From Callorhinus ursinus (lineage: Eukaryota > Chordata > Mammalia > Carnivora > Otariidae): a stretch of DNA of 64,000 nucleotides. Shown here in pieces: positions 11,691 through 23,573 of this stretch. Both the position numbers and the translations under genes were made by a program. Positions within the stretch are counted from its first letter, which is position 1. Each line of letters begins with the position of its first letter. The stretch covers positions 23,044,896 through 23,108,895 of the forward strand of contig NW_020312827.1 of the NCBI RefSeq assembly GCF_003265705.1, in the 5' to 3' direction. The notes under the pieces are model-generated. The model ran no database searches and had not been told where the DNA came from. It worked only from the letters and a program-made list of their open reading frames with translations.

Positions 11691-12029
11691 TCCTCCCAAA
11701 GCAGTAAGATTAGGTTTTGTATAAAAGGCCCTGCCCTGGGATCAGGAGCTGAGCAACCACTGTGTGATCTTCCAAGTGTTCAGTGGTGGCTGGTATGGAC
11801 AGGAACCCTCTCTGGTGACTCTCTCAAGCTGGCTACACTCTAGTCATTATCCTTTCAGTTCCCTTTTCGATGGCAAGACAACAGAACTACCAGTATCCCC
11901 TGATGAAACACCCTCCATGGCCAACAATATCTACCCAAACTCATCCTTCTATGCAACCATTACTGTGCTTAGCACCTGTGAGAGCAAAGAAACACAGCTG
12001 ACTTACCTTGTGTTGTTTGAAGCCTTTAA

Positions 12030-12115
12030 GTTACTCATTCATTCATTTATTCATCCACTTAGCAAACATGTATTGAGAGCACTCATCATGTAGTAGGTTG
12101 ACAGTGAAAACAGAA
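12030..12115 (-). mobile_element. L2 LINE 3'-end fragment
   Basis: 'attcattcatttattcatccacttagcaaacatgtattgagagcactcatcatgtagtaggttgacagtgaaaacagaa' is the reversed L2 terminus. Short and old. Confidence 0.6.
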
Positions 12116-12119
12116 GAGT

Positions 12120-14955
12120 TCCATCAGATTTTAGCATGTCACATTTCTAAAGTACACTAAGGTAAAGAGTATCCTTAAACCAGCTCATTATGAAGTGTGA
12201 ACAGGCTTTGATAACACATAAAGGATTATGCAACTCGATGGTATTATTATCCTCCAATTTTTTCTTTTTTTTTCCCCCATTCCCGAAGATGCCCACCATT
12301 TCTTTTAAAGCTCTGCAGTATTACATCATGAATTTCCTGACAGACAGGCAATATGGATGAGTTCGAAGAACTTTGACTTTGGGTTTACCTCAAGGCACTT
12401 AGGAAAAAAAAAGGAATTAACTGCTTTTCACATCTGTGTCCAAGGAGAGATATGCTCCCTACTTCTATTTTTCAAGTAGAGAAAGGTAAAACCCAGCTAG
12501 TGATGGAAGGTACTTTTAAAATCATATTTTCTACTTCTTTTTATAAGCCTCGCATAGTTTTTCTAAAGGAGTTATCAACAGAGCCAAGACCAGAACCCAG
12601 GTTTTCTAGTTTTTATATAAGTGAGTTAGTTGCAAAATAACCATGGGGCGGACACAGAAATCCAATAACTACAGGACAACTTCAGAAGTGTGGCCTCCAG
12701 GATGCTGGATGCCTAATTCCCAGGTGAGAGTCCATTCTCCAAGGCCTGCATGTGTGTCTTGTCCAGATGCACATTTACATCCATGTCCCAGGGTCACCAG
12801 AGCTGGCACTGGACAGCATCCACCCCTGGAGAAGGGCTCTGGGTAAGGACTGCGCTGCTCAGTGCTCGCATGGCTAAGCCACTCACTTGAGATGGGTTGC
12901 CTTTTCTACTCTTTGAGCTGCTTTTTCTCTTTCCCCTGAAGCAGTGGAGACTGACTTCAGGGAGGGAACGCTGCTTAATGACTCCAGTGGAATCTCCTGA
13001 AGGCTTTATCAGCAGTGTACAGCCTTCCTCTGACAGCTGACCTTTCTCACTGTGCTCAAGTCGAGGGAAAAACAAAAGCACCAAAACAATTAAAAGCAGT
13101 AAAAGGGGAGGGAGGAGGGAAAAAGAAACACTGGCCTCATGCAGAGCAGCAACACAGAAATTTTTAAAAAGAAAAGAGAAAGGAAAAAGGAGGAGAAACA
13201 AAAGACAAACCAAGACAGTGAAGAGGGACAAGCATAAGAAGATGGGATTCTCCCAGTCCTCTACTCCTCTGCCTGATGGCTGCAGAAGGCACGGGAAGCC
13301 TGTTAATATATCTGAGAACTGTTCTGGTGAGGGAAAATAAGAGGACAAGAAAAACAGAAGCTACAGCATGCAGTAGGTTCTGATCTATAAAATGTCTCTC
13401 CACTTTCCATGAGCCCGAACAGGCATTCCAGGTGGTACGGACGCTCTCGACCCCAGGTGCTCTCTCAAAGAGAGGCTCCTCGTCTCTGACACAGATGAGC
13501 CAACCACCTGGCAACGGCCTCCTACCTCTTCCTCCGGGCCCTCCGTGAGCGGGCACTGCCCTCTGAAGACCCCATAAACACACTCCTTTATGTCATCCCC
13601 ACTTGGCAAACTGTATCCCTTTCTCATCTCCCCTGAAATACATGGATAACTTTTTTACCTGATATTGACATAAACCATATTTGGGGAGATGCATATACAT
13701 CCATCCATCCACAGAGAGGTCAGAGCATTCTCAGCAGTTTGCTCTCAAATTATAAACAAGTAGACATGTCTAAAGGCAAAAAGGAATTTTTTTTAATAAG
13801 TTTTGATATTTGTTTTGAAGGGAAAAAATCATGACCTGGACAGTCTAAGAAATGCCCATGATGACCGTTTTCTGCAGATCTGTGAAAGACATATTTCCCT
13901 GTCTGTGTTGAATATGAAATGAACTATACAAACACAAGTGCATTATCAGTCACAGTTGGGGTTCAGTGGTTAGAGAAGTGAAGGAGACCTACACACCCTG
14001 GTTAGAACTCATGATTATTTAACAAGCTTCATAAAGGGACGTGAATTTGAGAAGAGTTGTGTAATGCTGCAGGTCAAGTTCCTTCTCCCAGAGATCCCAG
14101 TGGTTTGTTCCCTTATAGGCTGCTTTTCACATGCCATAGGGCTGCACCATTTAGTAATAATGGCGGCAACCCATTCTGGAGGGTTGGCCCCATAGCACAC
14201 ACCATGCTCACCTCCTCGCTTGGACATCTCATGGAACTATCACAGCTCTGAGAGAAGCGCTCTGTAGCAGTCTCTGTTCTACAGATGTGAGGGTTGAGGC
14301 TTTCTTACCTGTCCATGGTGGCTCGGCTGGTAAGAACCAGCATTAGGGCTCACAACCAGGCTTGGATGACCTTTACCACTGTCCCGCATTGCCTCACCAG
14401 GTAAGCGCGAGCCTCAGGCACACATGGAGCAAGATCGAGCTCCGGAGGCCTCATCTGAAGCCTCAAAACCCACTTCAGCTTCCCAGGGATTCAGGCCTAG
14501 GGAAGTTCTAAAGCTGTGACCGATTATCAAGCATCATTTCTCCTTCACTTCCTGTGGAAGAATTAACCTGTGTCCTGACAGTCCAGAAGTAAGAAAGGCT
14601 CCCTTTCAGCACCTGTGTGTAGAACCTACTTTGTCTAAGTCCTTCCCAGATGCAGCAATCCAGGCTAAATCCAAGAGGTGCTTGTCTCCCTGGAGGGGGC
14701 AAGAATGTTGCCAGGGAACTTCCTTTAGCACAGGCTATTAGTATCCCTGGTCCTGTATCAATACAAACTAAATTTTAAAAAGAAAAAGAAGAACACAACC
14801 CCTACCTCCCTTAACAAAGCAGAGCGCTGAGTGACATCTTACTCAGATCAATACCCTTTGGAAGTGGTGGGGCAGGAAAGAGGCAAGTCCTTTGAATCAC
14901 GTGACTGATAGTCCATCACTGATGGAGCTTGAGTAAGAAAAAAATAATCCCTCAT
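12120..14955. other. Unique sequence, no gene seen
   Basis: Contains overlapping minus-strand open frames of 184 (12794-13348) and 139 codons (13164-13583). The first is rich in Leu, Ser and Phe because its plus strand is a purine-rich tract (13080-13215, AAAGGGGAGG-like). No domain is recognisable, and the frames look like composition effects. Nothing else supported. Confidence 0.4.
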
Positions 14956-14959
14956 GCTT

Positions 14960-15145
14960 TGCTGAAATACATGCACAACATTTTTCTTATAGTCCTCATA
15001 ACCAGAAGAAACTTTGGGGTCTCCTTAGTCAAATGCCTTCATTTTACAGATAAAGAACAAGAAGCCGAAGAGGCCCTGAGATTTTGCACTGAGTTACAAA
15101 GCTCGTTAGATGCAGAGCCAGGACTCCAACACCATCATGTGATTC
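14960..15145 (-). mobile_element. MIR-type SINE
   Basis: 'catttttcttatagtcctcataacc', 'cattttacagataaagaacaagaagccgaag' and 'cactgagttacaaagctcgttagatgcagagccaggactccaac' follow a reversed MIR. Confidence 0.65.
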
Positions 15146-15149
15146 CCAG

Positions 15150-16520
15150 GCAAGGGATCTCTCCCCAGGTTGTTAGCTTGCTGCTCTCCAATTCTGCCCT
15201 CCTAGACTTCCTCTCTGTCCTCTGAGGATGGCATGTGTAAACAGAGACAGCCCCTGCTGACATTGAGACCTTGCTATGAAATCCCACCTCCTATGCTTCT
15301 CACACTCCTCCAGCCATTGGAGTTGTGGCTGCCCAGGGCTGGTTAACCCCTTCCCTGCTGCTCTGTAGGAAGTGCACCAGCCCCCAGATGCCCAGTGCCC
15401 CTTCCTCAGTCTCTCAATTCTCTTCTGGAAAGGCTGTTTCAGGCTCCTTCCGGAAACAGATGGCAGGTGGAAGCATGTCCCCCCCGTGTGCAGCGTTCAG
15501 CACTCAGGCCCTGTCTCTGTGCAGTAGATCTGCCTCTCACCAGGTCAGCTCTAAGCAAAACTGTTCAATGGACAACCTCTTCCATCTCTTCCTCCACCCA
15601 CACCCTTTATTCTACCTCAAGTGTTTAATAAGCAGCAAAGATCATTTTACTATGTTAGAGACATAATAGTTACCTCCCCATGCGAGAAGAATTTGCACTT
15701 CTTTAAGGAGGGGGCATTGCTCAGCCCAATGGAATCAAGCCATAGCAGTGAAATTTCAAGCATCGGAAGGACTATTTTTTTGTGGGGGGGTACTCCACGG
15801 AGTCCCTCAAATTGCATCTCCTAGCAACTGCCAATTCTGATTCTGCATAATGCTTGCCCTGCCTCCACTTGAGGTAGAGAAAGCATTTTGACTATTCAGC
15901 TACATATGAGAACAAACAAAATCTGCAGGTGTCAGCTTTCAAACCACAGCCCAGAGAAAATCCTACGTTGGGCTGCAAGCCAAGGAGAGGGCATAATAAT
16001 CAAGGATTCATTATGTGTCCACTGGGTGCCTGGCCCTATCGCCACAAACCTCCTTTCCAATCATATCCTTATTATTTCCCTAGTTGTGTGGCGAGGGACA
16101 CTTGTGCTAGTGTAGAAAATGGTATCTACTCCAGCCAGTTCTTCATGCTCTCTGCATAAAGACAGGGAGTCGGAAACATGTCAGCAAACAAGTCAACTGA
16201 CAATTTGGGAGTCATCACATGTTGGTGGACAAAAAAAAGATATTTTACACTTTGGAGACACCATAGGCCTTTCTTAAGTAAAAGTTACCCATTTTTGAAA
16301 TAACCCTTCCCCTATCGTGGAAAGAGGGAAGGGTTAATAATCAAGGCTACTGAAGAATTCTAATAAACAGAACCATAAATTCTCATGAAATCTGAATTCT
16401 GTAGCCCAGGAGTAAGGAAAGCATGGAATTAACATACGGAATATATAAAGAATGGCAGTGCTAAGACATTGTTCAAGCTTTGCAGTGTAGACAGAATCCT
16501 GTCTTTCCTTAGAAGTCATC
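15150..16520. other. Unique sequence, no gene seen
   Basis: A CT-rich block at 15180-15620 gives overlapping open frames (up to 113 codons at 15325-15666) without recognisable domains. A G7 run occurs near 15783. No exon could be supported. Confidence 0.4.
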
Positions 16521-16524
16521 TGAT

Positions 16525-16930
16525 TTTTCAGAAAATCACTTAACTTCTTTAAGCTTCAATTTACTCATCTGCAAATTAAAAATAATAATAATTTGGGCAC
16601 CTGGGTGGCTCAGTTGGTCAAGCGACTGCCTTCGGCTCAGGTCATGATCCCAGAGTCCCGCGATCAAGTCCCACATCAGGCTCCTTGCTGAGCAGGGAGC
16701 CTGCTTCTCCCTCTGACCCTCCCCCCTCTCATGTACTCTCTCTCTCTCATTCTCACTCTCTCAAATAAATCAATAAAATTAAAAAAAAGATTTAAAAAAT
16801 AAAAAATAATTAATAATTTGTAAGTCCTAGACTTATTGTGGAAACTAAATGACATAATATATGGAAAGCCTTTAGCCCTGTGCCGGGATCATTAGTAAGT
16901 AATTAATAAGTGGTTACACTTACTATTAGC
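16525..16930 (+). mobile_element. MIR SINE split in two by a CAN SINE
   Basis: The left part (16525-16594) reads 'aaatcacttaacttctttaagcttcaatttactcatctgcaaattaaaaataataat'. The right part (about 16804-16930) resumes with 'tattgtggaaactaaatgacataatatatggaaagcctttagccctgtgccgggatcattagtaagt'. Together they follow the MIR order on the plus strand, so the CAN SINE inserted into an existing MIR. Confidence 0.7.
16595..16800 (+). mobile_element. CAN SINE inserted in a MIR
   Basis: Head GGGCACCTGGGTGGCTCAGT, the 'gactgccttcggctcaggtcatgatccca' block, 'gcagggagcctgcttctccctctg' middle, CT-rich run and AATAAATCAATAAAATT tail with poly-A. The flanks repeat an AATAATAATAATTT-like target (16578-16594) against AATAATTAATAATTT (about 16805-16819), consistent with a target-site duplication. 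Confidence 0.94.
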
Positions 16931-18810
16931 AGCTTATAAAAAAATTACTCTTTAAATCTTAAAATAAGCCATATCAGTTACTTCAAATGAGTTTGGGGCA
17001 AAAAAGCACAACAATTTCTAAGACAAAGCTTCTGCCTTGCAAAGTTTACAAAATGAAAACATGGAAAGGTGGAGAACTACAAGGACCAGAAACTTCCTCC
17101 CATAAATCTTGCCATCTCTTGGCCATGCCAGGGGAGAAGCGCTTGTTAACGCCCCCAAGTGTGCCTCCCCTGTTCTGTATCCAAACCAGCCTGCACTCAC
17201 AGGGTGCCCTCTTTGTACCACCGAAGAAGTAGTGTTGGTTATAAGCTATGAGAGAGGAGAAAAGTCAGTGGAACACCATTAGCCTTCCGAGGACTCCTTT
17301 CCAAAGCTCAAGATTGCTTTGCAGGGCCAAAAGGATGAGAGATTAAGTCCCCTTGGGGATTTCTATGTCTCTAAAAGCTTCTGGCCACAGTGAAAGGATC
17401 ACAAGATAAATTGGCTGAATTTTACATAATAAAGTGCTTCCACTCCAGAAACCATCACAGAAGGTGTGAGATGCACAAACACATCCATTCAATACTTCTG
17501 CCATCACCATTTTGAAACACGTTTGTTTATTATCCTAAGTCATGCATGGGTTTGTCCTGGGTGAGCATTGAGAGAAGTGGATGCTATTTGAGAGGTGGTT
17601 CAACCTGACATCTACAGGCCATCCAACATTTCCAACTAATCACTCACTCAGCGGACCACAGGACACTGACCCAGCTCTAACCCGTTCTGCCCCTTCACTT
17701 TATATTATGGAAATAACTCCTTTTATTGCCAACCACAAAAGTCTCATATCAAAGAAGCAATGTTTTAGAACTGAGAAGTTGTAAGTGTACAGCCTCTTAT
17801 ACATGCAAGAGTCTACCTCATCATCGTGCCAATCCCGCTGTCACAAGCATCCAAACGTCCAAATTCATTTTAGGTACATCAGTTCATCTTGCTCAAAAGT
17901 GGCAGCTTTTTAAAAAGTTCTACCAAATAATAGATGTGAGTGAGCAAATGCACCAACCAATACAAAGGGCACTGAGGTGAAAACTAATTATCCAAGCAAG
18001 GACAACAGTGCTTACATATAATTTAGTAGAATAAAATCTCACTCATTCCTAATTGGAAGAAAGATCAGTGTGATTGAATTAAAAAAAAAACTTAAACGCT
18101 TTTTGAGGGAAATGCCGATTTATTATCTCCAAGGATATAAGGGGGGAAAGACCTCTGCTACATGTGTGTGGGAATCTTGTCAGCAATTCAAAAATGGATA
18201 TTCTTTTGTAATTACTACATTCATTATTCAAATACAAATAATTGTCCTGAAGTCCTGGGGATTGGTACTAATTTCCTGACTTGACCCCACAAAACACAGT
18301 AACCATTGACTCTTTCTGTTTTATAAATCCTTCACCCAACCTACACTGTGCAAAGGTAAATTTTAGCCTAACACGACTAAATTAGGAAAATATGTCATTA
18401 GTGAAGTCAACACCAAAGAGATTTTTATTGAGGAAAGGAAAATGCTAATTGTCTTATGTCTTCATGCTTCTCATCTGGAAATCAGAAATTTCTCCAGGTG
18501 CTTCCTAGAACTAGGGGACCATATAAGAGCCACAGGGCTCCAAAATACATCGCTCTGGGCTCTAAATGTAGCTGGTTCTCCGGCTTCCTAGGTCTGGAAC
18601 TAGACTGAACAGGACTCAGAGTCAATTTTCACTTGAGCCCGTGGTCTTTCTTACCCCCACAGCTTATAACTCAAAGGAATTAAACATTCCTTACAAACAT
18701 TGGCAGAACCTTCCGAAGTTGAGAGAAAGACTGGGCCTTCTAGAATCACAATCCTTCCCAAACTGATGGAGACTCAATTAATTTGTTATCTCTTGGGGTA
18801 GCTAGAGAGA
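16930..18810. other. Unique sequence, no gene seen
   Basis: No gene and no clear repeat. Open frames of up to 84 codons have no recognisable family. The 17880-18070 part is AT-rich and repeat-free. Confidence 0.4.
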
Positions 18811-18814
18811 GCTC

Positions 18815-19000
18815 TTGTCCTGACACTAATAGTTAAATCTATGTGAACTTGGAAAGTTATTTAAACTCTCTAAACCTCGGGGGGGTTCTTTACCTATAAA
18901 ATGGACATAACATAATAACAGTAGGTGTCACCTGGGATTGCAGTGAGGTTTAAATAATACAAGTAAAATGTTTAGGGACCAACCTGGCATAGAAGATGCA
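18815..19000 (+). mobile_element. MIR SINE
   Basis: Forward MIR order: 'gtgaacttggaaagttatttaaactctctaaacct', 'ctttacctataaaatggacataacataataacagta', 'attgcagtgaggtttaaataatacaagtaaaatgtttagggacca', 'ctggcata'. A G7 run at about 18880 lies where the MIR 'cctcagtttcc' block would be. Confidence 0.75.
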
Positions 19001-19004
19001 CTTG

Positions 19005-20210
19005 AAAAACCCCCCTCCTCCTCCTCCTCTGCTTCCTCACCAACAGTTTACTTGGCCTTCAGTGTAGTTTCCATCACCATAACCTAAGACAGTCCCTTCA
19101 TCGTCCTCCACATTCTGTTTCCCAGACACCAAAAAACACCATCACCATCCAGTCCTGGACAGGATGTGCCTGCTGGATCAGTGATTCCCCCTTCTGCCAC
19201 ATCTACCGTCCAGAGATGTGGTAGCATCCGCCAGCACCCACGTGTAGCTCTGATAAAAAAGTGGTCATTTGCGGGCTGCTCTATGTGGATGTGTTTGCTG
19301 TGAACAAAGACACAAGAGAAAGGGGGAATAACTCAGAAGCAGTTCAAGCAGGTTATTTTTCTAGCTGCCTAACACATTGTCTTCATGCAGCTAAGGATGG
19401 TGCTGTCCAACTATGACGTCGAGGGCCAGGACAACACCTCAGGAAACATTCTCTCTGTATTTGTCTGGAATGATTAAATGTCTCAAAGTTGAAATTGTTT
19501 CAAATGCGGTTGGTGTTTTTCTCCTCTCTTCAGGCTCTCCCATCAGGAGACCCACCTGCTGGTTGATTACCAAAGGCATAAAAGTAAGTAACCCCACATC
19601 TGTGAAGACAGCTCCTAGTCTGGTTTCACCTCCCAAGTACCATCATGTGAGGGATTAGGGCTTCAACATATGCACTTGATGGGGCAGGCAGATACAAACA
19701 TTCAGTCCACGGCGGCAAAAATAAATGGAAGACTTTAAATAGAATTCTAGAAGTAGGGTCATGTGTATGAAAAGGTAAGGATGACAGCATAGTAGGGCCC
19801 CCCAACCTTTCCCTGATGTTAATGGCTTTGGATCTAACATCTCGTGACTCTTCACTGAGGTGAAGAAGGAGCTCTACAGAAAATGCAAGCAGCAGGTAAA
19901 GACTTCTGGCTTCTGGGTAATGCTTCACCCTCCCTGATGGAATTCCTCCAGGAGATGATCTTGGTTGCAAGAGTAAAGGTCAACTGTGTAAGGTTCCAAA
20001 ACTGACTGGTAGAATACAGCCATCACATTAGGGAGTCATATGTAAAGTTACAGGAATCATCAGAGGTCAGAGAGAGAAGCAAGAGTCCTGACGTGCTAAT
20101 GCTATTTTCCTCTTTTAATCCCTACAGAAGTCCCCTTCTATTTGGAGAAAGAAATTGCTTTTTCTTCTTTGGCACCAAAGCTCTGAAAAATGTTACAACT
20201 GGTAGCCACA
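19005..20210. other. Unique sequence, no gene seen
   Basis: CCTCCTCCTC-type tract at about 19013-19030. A short frame near 19246-19345 has an interesting composition but is bounded by stops (see rejected list). CRE-like TGACGTCG occurs near 19416. Nothing else is supportable. Confidence 0.4.
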
Positions 20211-20214
20211 ACTA

Positions 20215-20345
20215 AAAGGGTAACCTTGAATAAAAGCAGTCAACTTCCCTGATCCTCAGTTTTCTTATTCAAAAACAGAAGAGAGCATTACTTCTTAAAT
20301 TAAGGATAAAATGAGATAATGAAACAAGGCAGGGCACGTGGAGGA
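20215..20345 (+). mobile_element. Possible MIR fragment
   Basis: 'ggtaaccttgaataaaagcagtcaacttccctgatcctcagttttcttattcaaaaacagaagagagcat' and 'aggataaaatgagataatgaaacaaggcagggcacg' resemble a forward MIR, weakly. Confidence 0.4.
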
Positions 20346-20349
20346 AGCT

Positions 20350-21000
20350 CGCTGAGGTTGGTTCTTCTGGGAGAACATTCTCTCCTGGCTATTTTCCAGG
20401 CCCCGATGTTCAGAGCGTGCACTTCCAGAGTCAGTATTTGTAGAGCACACAGTTTTCCAGAGGGACGGTGACTGCGGTGCATTTAATTCCAAAGCTGGCA
20501 TGCTGACACTGTCCTTCAGCTGACTTCACGCTCACAGTCTCAGTAAGAATGGGCTAGGTGTGCTGGGTGAATGTGTCACGTTCCTCTGAATCCACTAAAG
20601 AGAGGAAAAGAGCTTTGCCAGATATCACAGCACACCTCAGCCCACAGCTTTGCTCTCACTTTGGCTTCTGAGATGTTTTGGTTTTGCCAAACAAAATCAA
20701 AGCAAAAATATATGCACAACGCTGGTGTGGTGACCTGAAGAAGTTTGTGTGCGTGGAGTGTATCGGGCTTTGGGTTTCTTGTCTTCGGATTTGTGTGTTG
20801 ATAAAATCCTGCCCCTGAACAGGTAGTAGTTTAGCCAGACACATAGTAACACTGACGCAAATGCCATTACAACTTTCTGGGTACTAACTGGAAAGCAGTG
20901 GGCTGAGGAGAAGGGGAGTGGGAGACAAACATCTAGATAAACAAATGTAACATTATATGTGTGTGTAATCTCTACCTGCACTTTTTTGTTTCCCAACACA
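20350..21000. other. Unique sequence, no gene seen
   Basis: No gene or repeat recognised. Minus-strand frames of 60-100 codons have no recognisable family. Confidence 0.4.
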
Positions 21001-21004
21001 AACT

Positions 21005-21130
21005 CTTAGAACTGAGAAGACAGCGATCTTCTGGTCTGATATCCCACATTACAGACTGAGCGGACTAAGACCCAGGAAGGGAAAGGGTCTGCTCAGGATC
21101 ACAAGGCAGACCCAGGGCAAGAACCCATAT
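21005..21130 (-). mobile_element. Possible MIR fragment
   Basis: 'atcccacattacagactgagcggactaagacccaggaagggaaagggtctgctcaggatcacaaggcagac' resembles the reversed MIR 'cccattttacagatgaggaaactgaggc...' segment. Confidence 0.45.
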
Positions 21131-21134
21131 CTTC

Positions 21135-21935
21135 TTCCTCCCCACCACACTCCCCGTTCCATGGGCACAAGACGAATGAACAAGAAAAGGATGGAAAAAG
21201 CAATCTGATACAGGCCAAGAAGTGCCCTGTCTCCTGATAAGGCTATTCAACCTGGGGTTTGCAGTAATATTGTCCGGGACATAAGGATTCTAAAAGCCAA
21301 TCCTATAGGACAGAGCTTCATGACAAGCCAACCCCAGACACAGAAAGCCGAGCTCTAAGCCCCAGCCCTAAGAACTGATGACACTACAATTTTATGGTAA
21401 AGCTCACGTATGAGACAGAGCCCACAGGGCATCTCCGGCCCAAACCACAGCCCTGGAGTGATGTGGGATGGCGATGTGTGTTCTCTCCTGCTCCTACTAG
21501 CTCCTCTCTTTTGCTAGCCACTCAATGGGGACCGGCTGTCAGCAATTTCCTTCCTCCAACAGCTGGGAGATGGTTTTCTGCAGTTAGCTGCCATTTGTTT
21601 CAATTATGTGTATTAATCATAGCCTTCGTCCTGATGGTATTCTTCAGGAAAAAAAAAAAAATCAGGGCTTTTGTTCTTTAACCAAGCTGCTTCCTCACTC
21701 AGAACAGACTTTGGCAGTGACAAGAGAAAGGGGAAATGATAGGTCAGAGGCTATCTGGGTTCAAGTGCAGCAGTGGCGGGGGGTGGGGGTATGGACATCT
21801 AGCCACAGAAAGGGAGGACGACAGTGCAACCTGGGGACAGTGACATCACATCATACCATGTGCTCTAACACCATAAACACACAGCACAGCAGCAGAATCT
21901 GTAATACAAATCGTTCTATAAATGTCATTCATTCT
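21135..21935. other. Unique sequence, no gene seen
   Basis: Contains an A12 run near 21651 and a G-rich stretch around 21777-21789. No gene is supported; frames of 95-114 codons at 21394-21950 lack recognisable domains. Confidence 0.4.
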
Positions 21936-21939
21936 TTCA

Positions 21940-22010
21940 TTACACATTAAGTAATTTCTTCAGACATGTATTAAGCTCCTACTATGTGCCAGCCTGCATG
22001 CTCTTCCAGG
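21940..22010 (-). mobile_element. L2 LINE 3'-end fragment
   Basis: 'tttcttcagacatgtattaagctcctactatgtgccagcctgcatgctcttccaggaaccc' is the reversed L2 3' terminus ('...ggcacatagtaggtgctcaataaat' in sense). Confidence 0.65.
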
Positions 22011-22139
22011 AACCCCCAGCTGCATTTTAATTAAGAACAAAACCAAAGGGAATTGGGAGTGATTTCAGAGGCAGAGCGGCATTGTCTCACATCACCCTTG
22101 CCCATCTGTGCCTTCTTGGGCTATCATCCCCTCATTTTT

Positions 22140-22960
22140 AATTTAACCAATATTTATAGCAGTCCAGCTCTGAGGCAGGCAGTGAGCTATGTGCTGAATA
22201 GTTGCTGGTAAACAAAACTGCCATGGATCTAGTCCTCATCAATCTTGTGGTCCAGTGCAAGCGACAGCCCTCAACCAAAGAGGCCCGCAAGTGGATATAA
22301 CTCTGAATTTTGTTAAGCTCTGTGAAGACAAGATCAGGGTAATGTGAGAGAAAGGAAAATGCAGGAGGGGCTCATTTAATGAAAGGATCAGGGATGTCCT
22401 CAGAAGAAGCAGAATTAAAACTGAAGCTTGCAAATGAGATTAGGTAACCATTGAGAGAATGGGGAAAGAGATTTGTAAGGGCAGAAAAGAGCTGGGTGAG
22501 TCTGAAAGCTAACAGGGCCAATGGATGGGGAGCAAGGGGAGAAAGGCACAAGATGAAGTTGCAGGTGGTCAGGTGCTCGATCACGCTGGGCTTTGCAAAA
22601 CTTGTCATGGAGTGTGGACTTTATTTTCAAAAAAGGAGAAACCATGAAAGGGTTTTAAGCTTACAGTGACATGGCATGACTTATACTTTAAAAAGAGCAC
22701 TCTGGTTGCTACGTAAACAATCGATTAGAGGAGCTAAAAGTGAAGCAGGGAGACTGTTGCTAGGTTTCTACAATTGTCCAGGTGACAGAGGATGGTGGTG
22801 CAGAATTGGATAATGACAATGGAGATGGACACATGTGGGTGGATTGGAGTTTTAATTTAGGAATAAATCTTGCTGAGCCCCTTATTCTCCTCCCATATAA
22901 CAAAGAATCTAGTAGGAGTTGACTTGCCAACGCTAGAGGATTATGTTGAGGACCCAATGA
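22140..22960 (-). mobile_element. Ancient LINE-type repeat, about 0.8 kb, family unresolved
   Basis: Begins with an L2-like reversed terminus ('accaatatttatagcagtccagctctgagg'). It continues through phrases typical of a well-known old repeat: 'gtggtcaggtgctcgatcacgctgggctttg', 'aaaccatgaaagggttttaagc', 'agtgacatggcatgacttatactttaaaaagagcactctggttgct', 'gaagcagggagactgttgctaggtttctacaattgtccaggtgacagaggatggtggtg'. I recognise the repeat but cannot name it safely; L2 or a related LINE is the best guess. Confidence 0.55.
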
Positions 22961-22964
22961 GATA

Positions 22965-23513
22965 AAAGTATAATGTAATACAAGTAAGATACCGTTATTA
23001 TTATGGTATTGTGACCACGCAGATACTCTCCACTTCCAGTTGACTCAAAACCTCAACCCATGAGAGACAACCAATCTAACCTAAGCAGGGCAATGGGAGA
23101 AGTGTCCAAACATTTGTTGAGTTTTATCTGGCCATGATCCCGATGGAAGTGAGTGCAAGGGTGCCACAAGGGCGTACCTAGATTCTGATATGCCTGGGCC
23201 ACACACCACTTCACAGTAGAGAGGTAGACACTGAAGGAGACTTAGTCATGCTCTGAGGCCCCTAGAGTTCCACTAGCTGCTGAGCCCTCAACTAGTCTAT
23301 TACCAGGATAGATGCCCTAAATTGCATCATCAGGGCCCACGAGAGTCCTTTCATTACCTAATTCACTATTAGAGAGTGCCTTGGGCAAACTTGACCCAGA
23401 AAAGGGCCATCTAACATGACCCTATAATCTTTAAGAATTCCCAGAAACAAAATAATGACTCAAGAGATTAGCAAACTTAAAGTGCAAAATATGTTTTCTT
23501 TGGGGCGACAAAG

Positions 23514-23514
<1 letters not shown>
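22965..23514. other. Unique sequence, no gene seen
   Basis: No gene or clear repeat seen. The stretch ends at the TG tract. Confidence 0.4.

Positions 23515-23515
<1 letters not shown>

Positions 23516-23571
<56 letters not shown>
23516..23571. repeat. (TG)28 microsatellite
   Basis: An uninterrupted TG/GT run of about 56 bp. Such pure tracts are usually polymorphic and can form Z-DNA. An open frame of poly-Cys/Val across it is only the repeat translated. Confidence 0.98.

Positions 23572-23573
<2 letters not shown>

Noticed and set aside
12794..13348. 184-codon minus-strand frame rich in Leu, Phe and Ser
   Set aside because: Much of it is the complement of a purine-rich tract; composition explains the hydrophobic look.
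19240..19350. Short plus-strand peptide containing VICGLLYVDVFAVNKDTRE, loosely reminiscent of an olfactomedin-domain segment
   Set aside because: Only a few residues fit, flanking stops are close, and no neighbouring domain sequence follows. Too weak to call a pseudogene.
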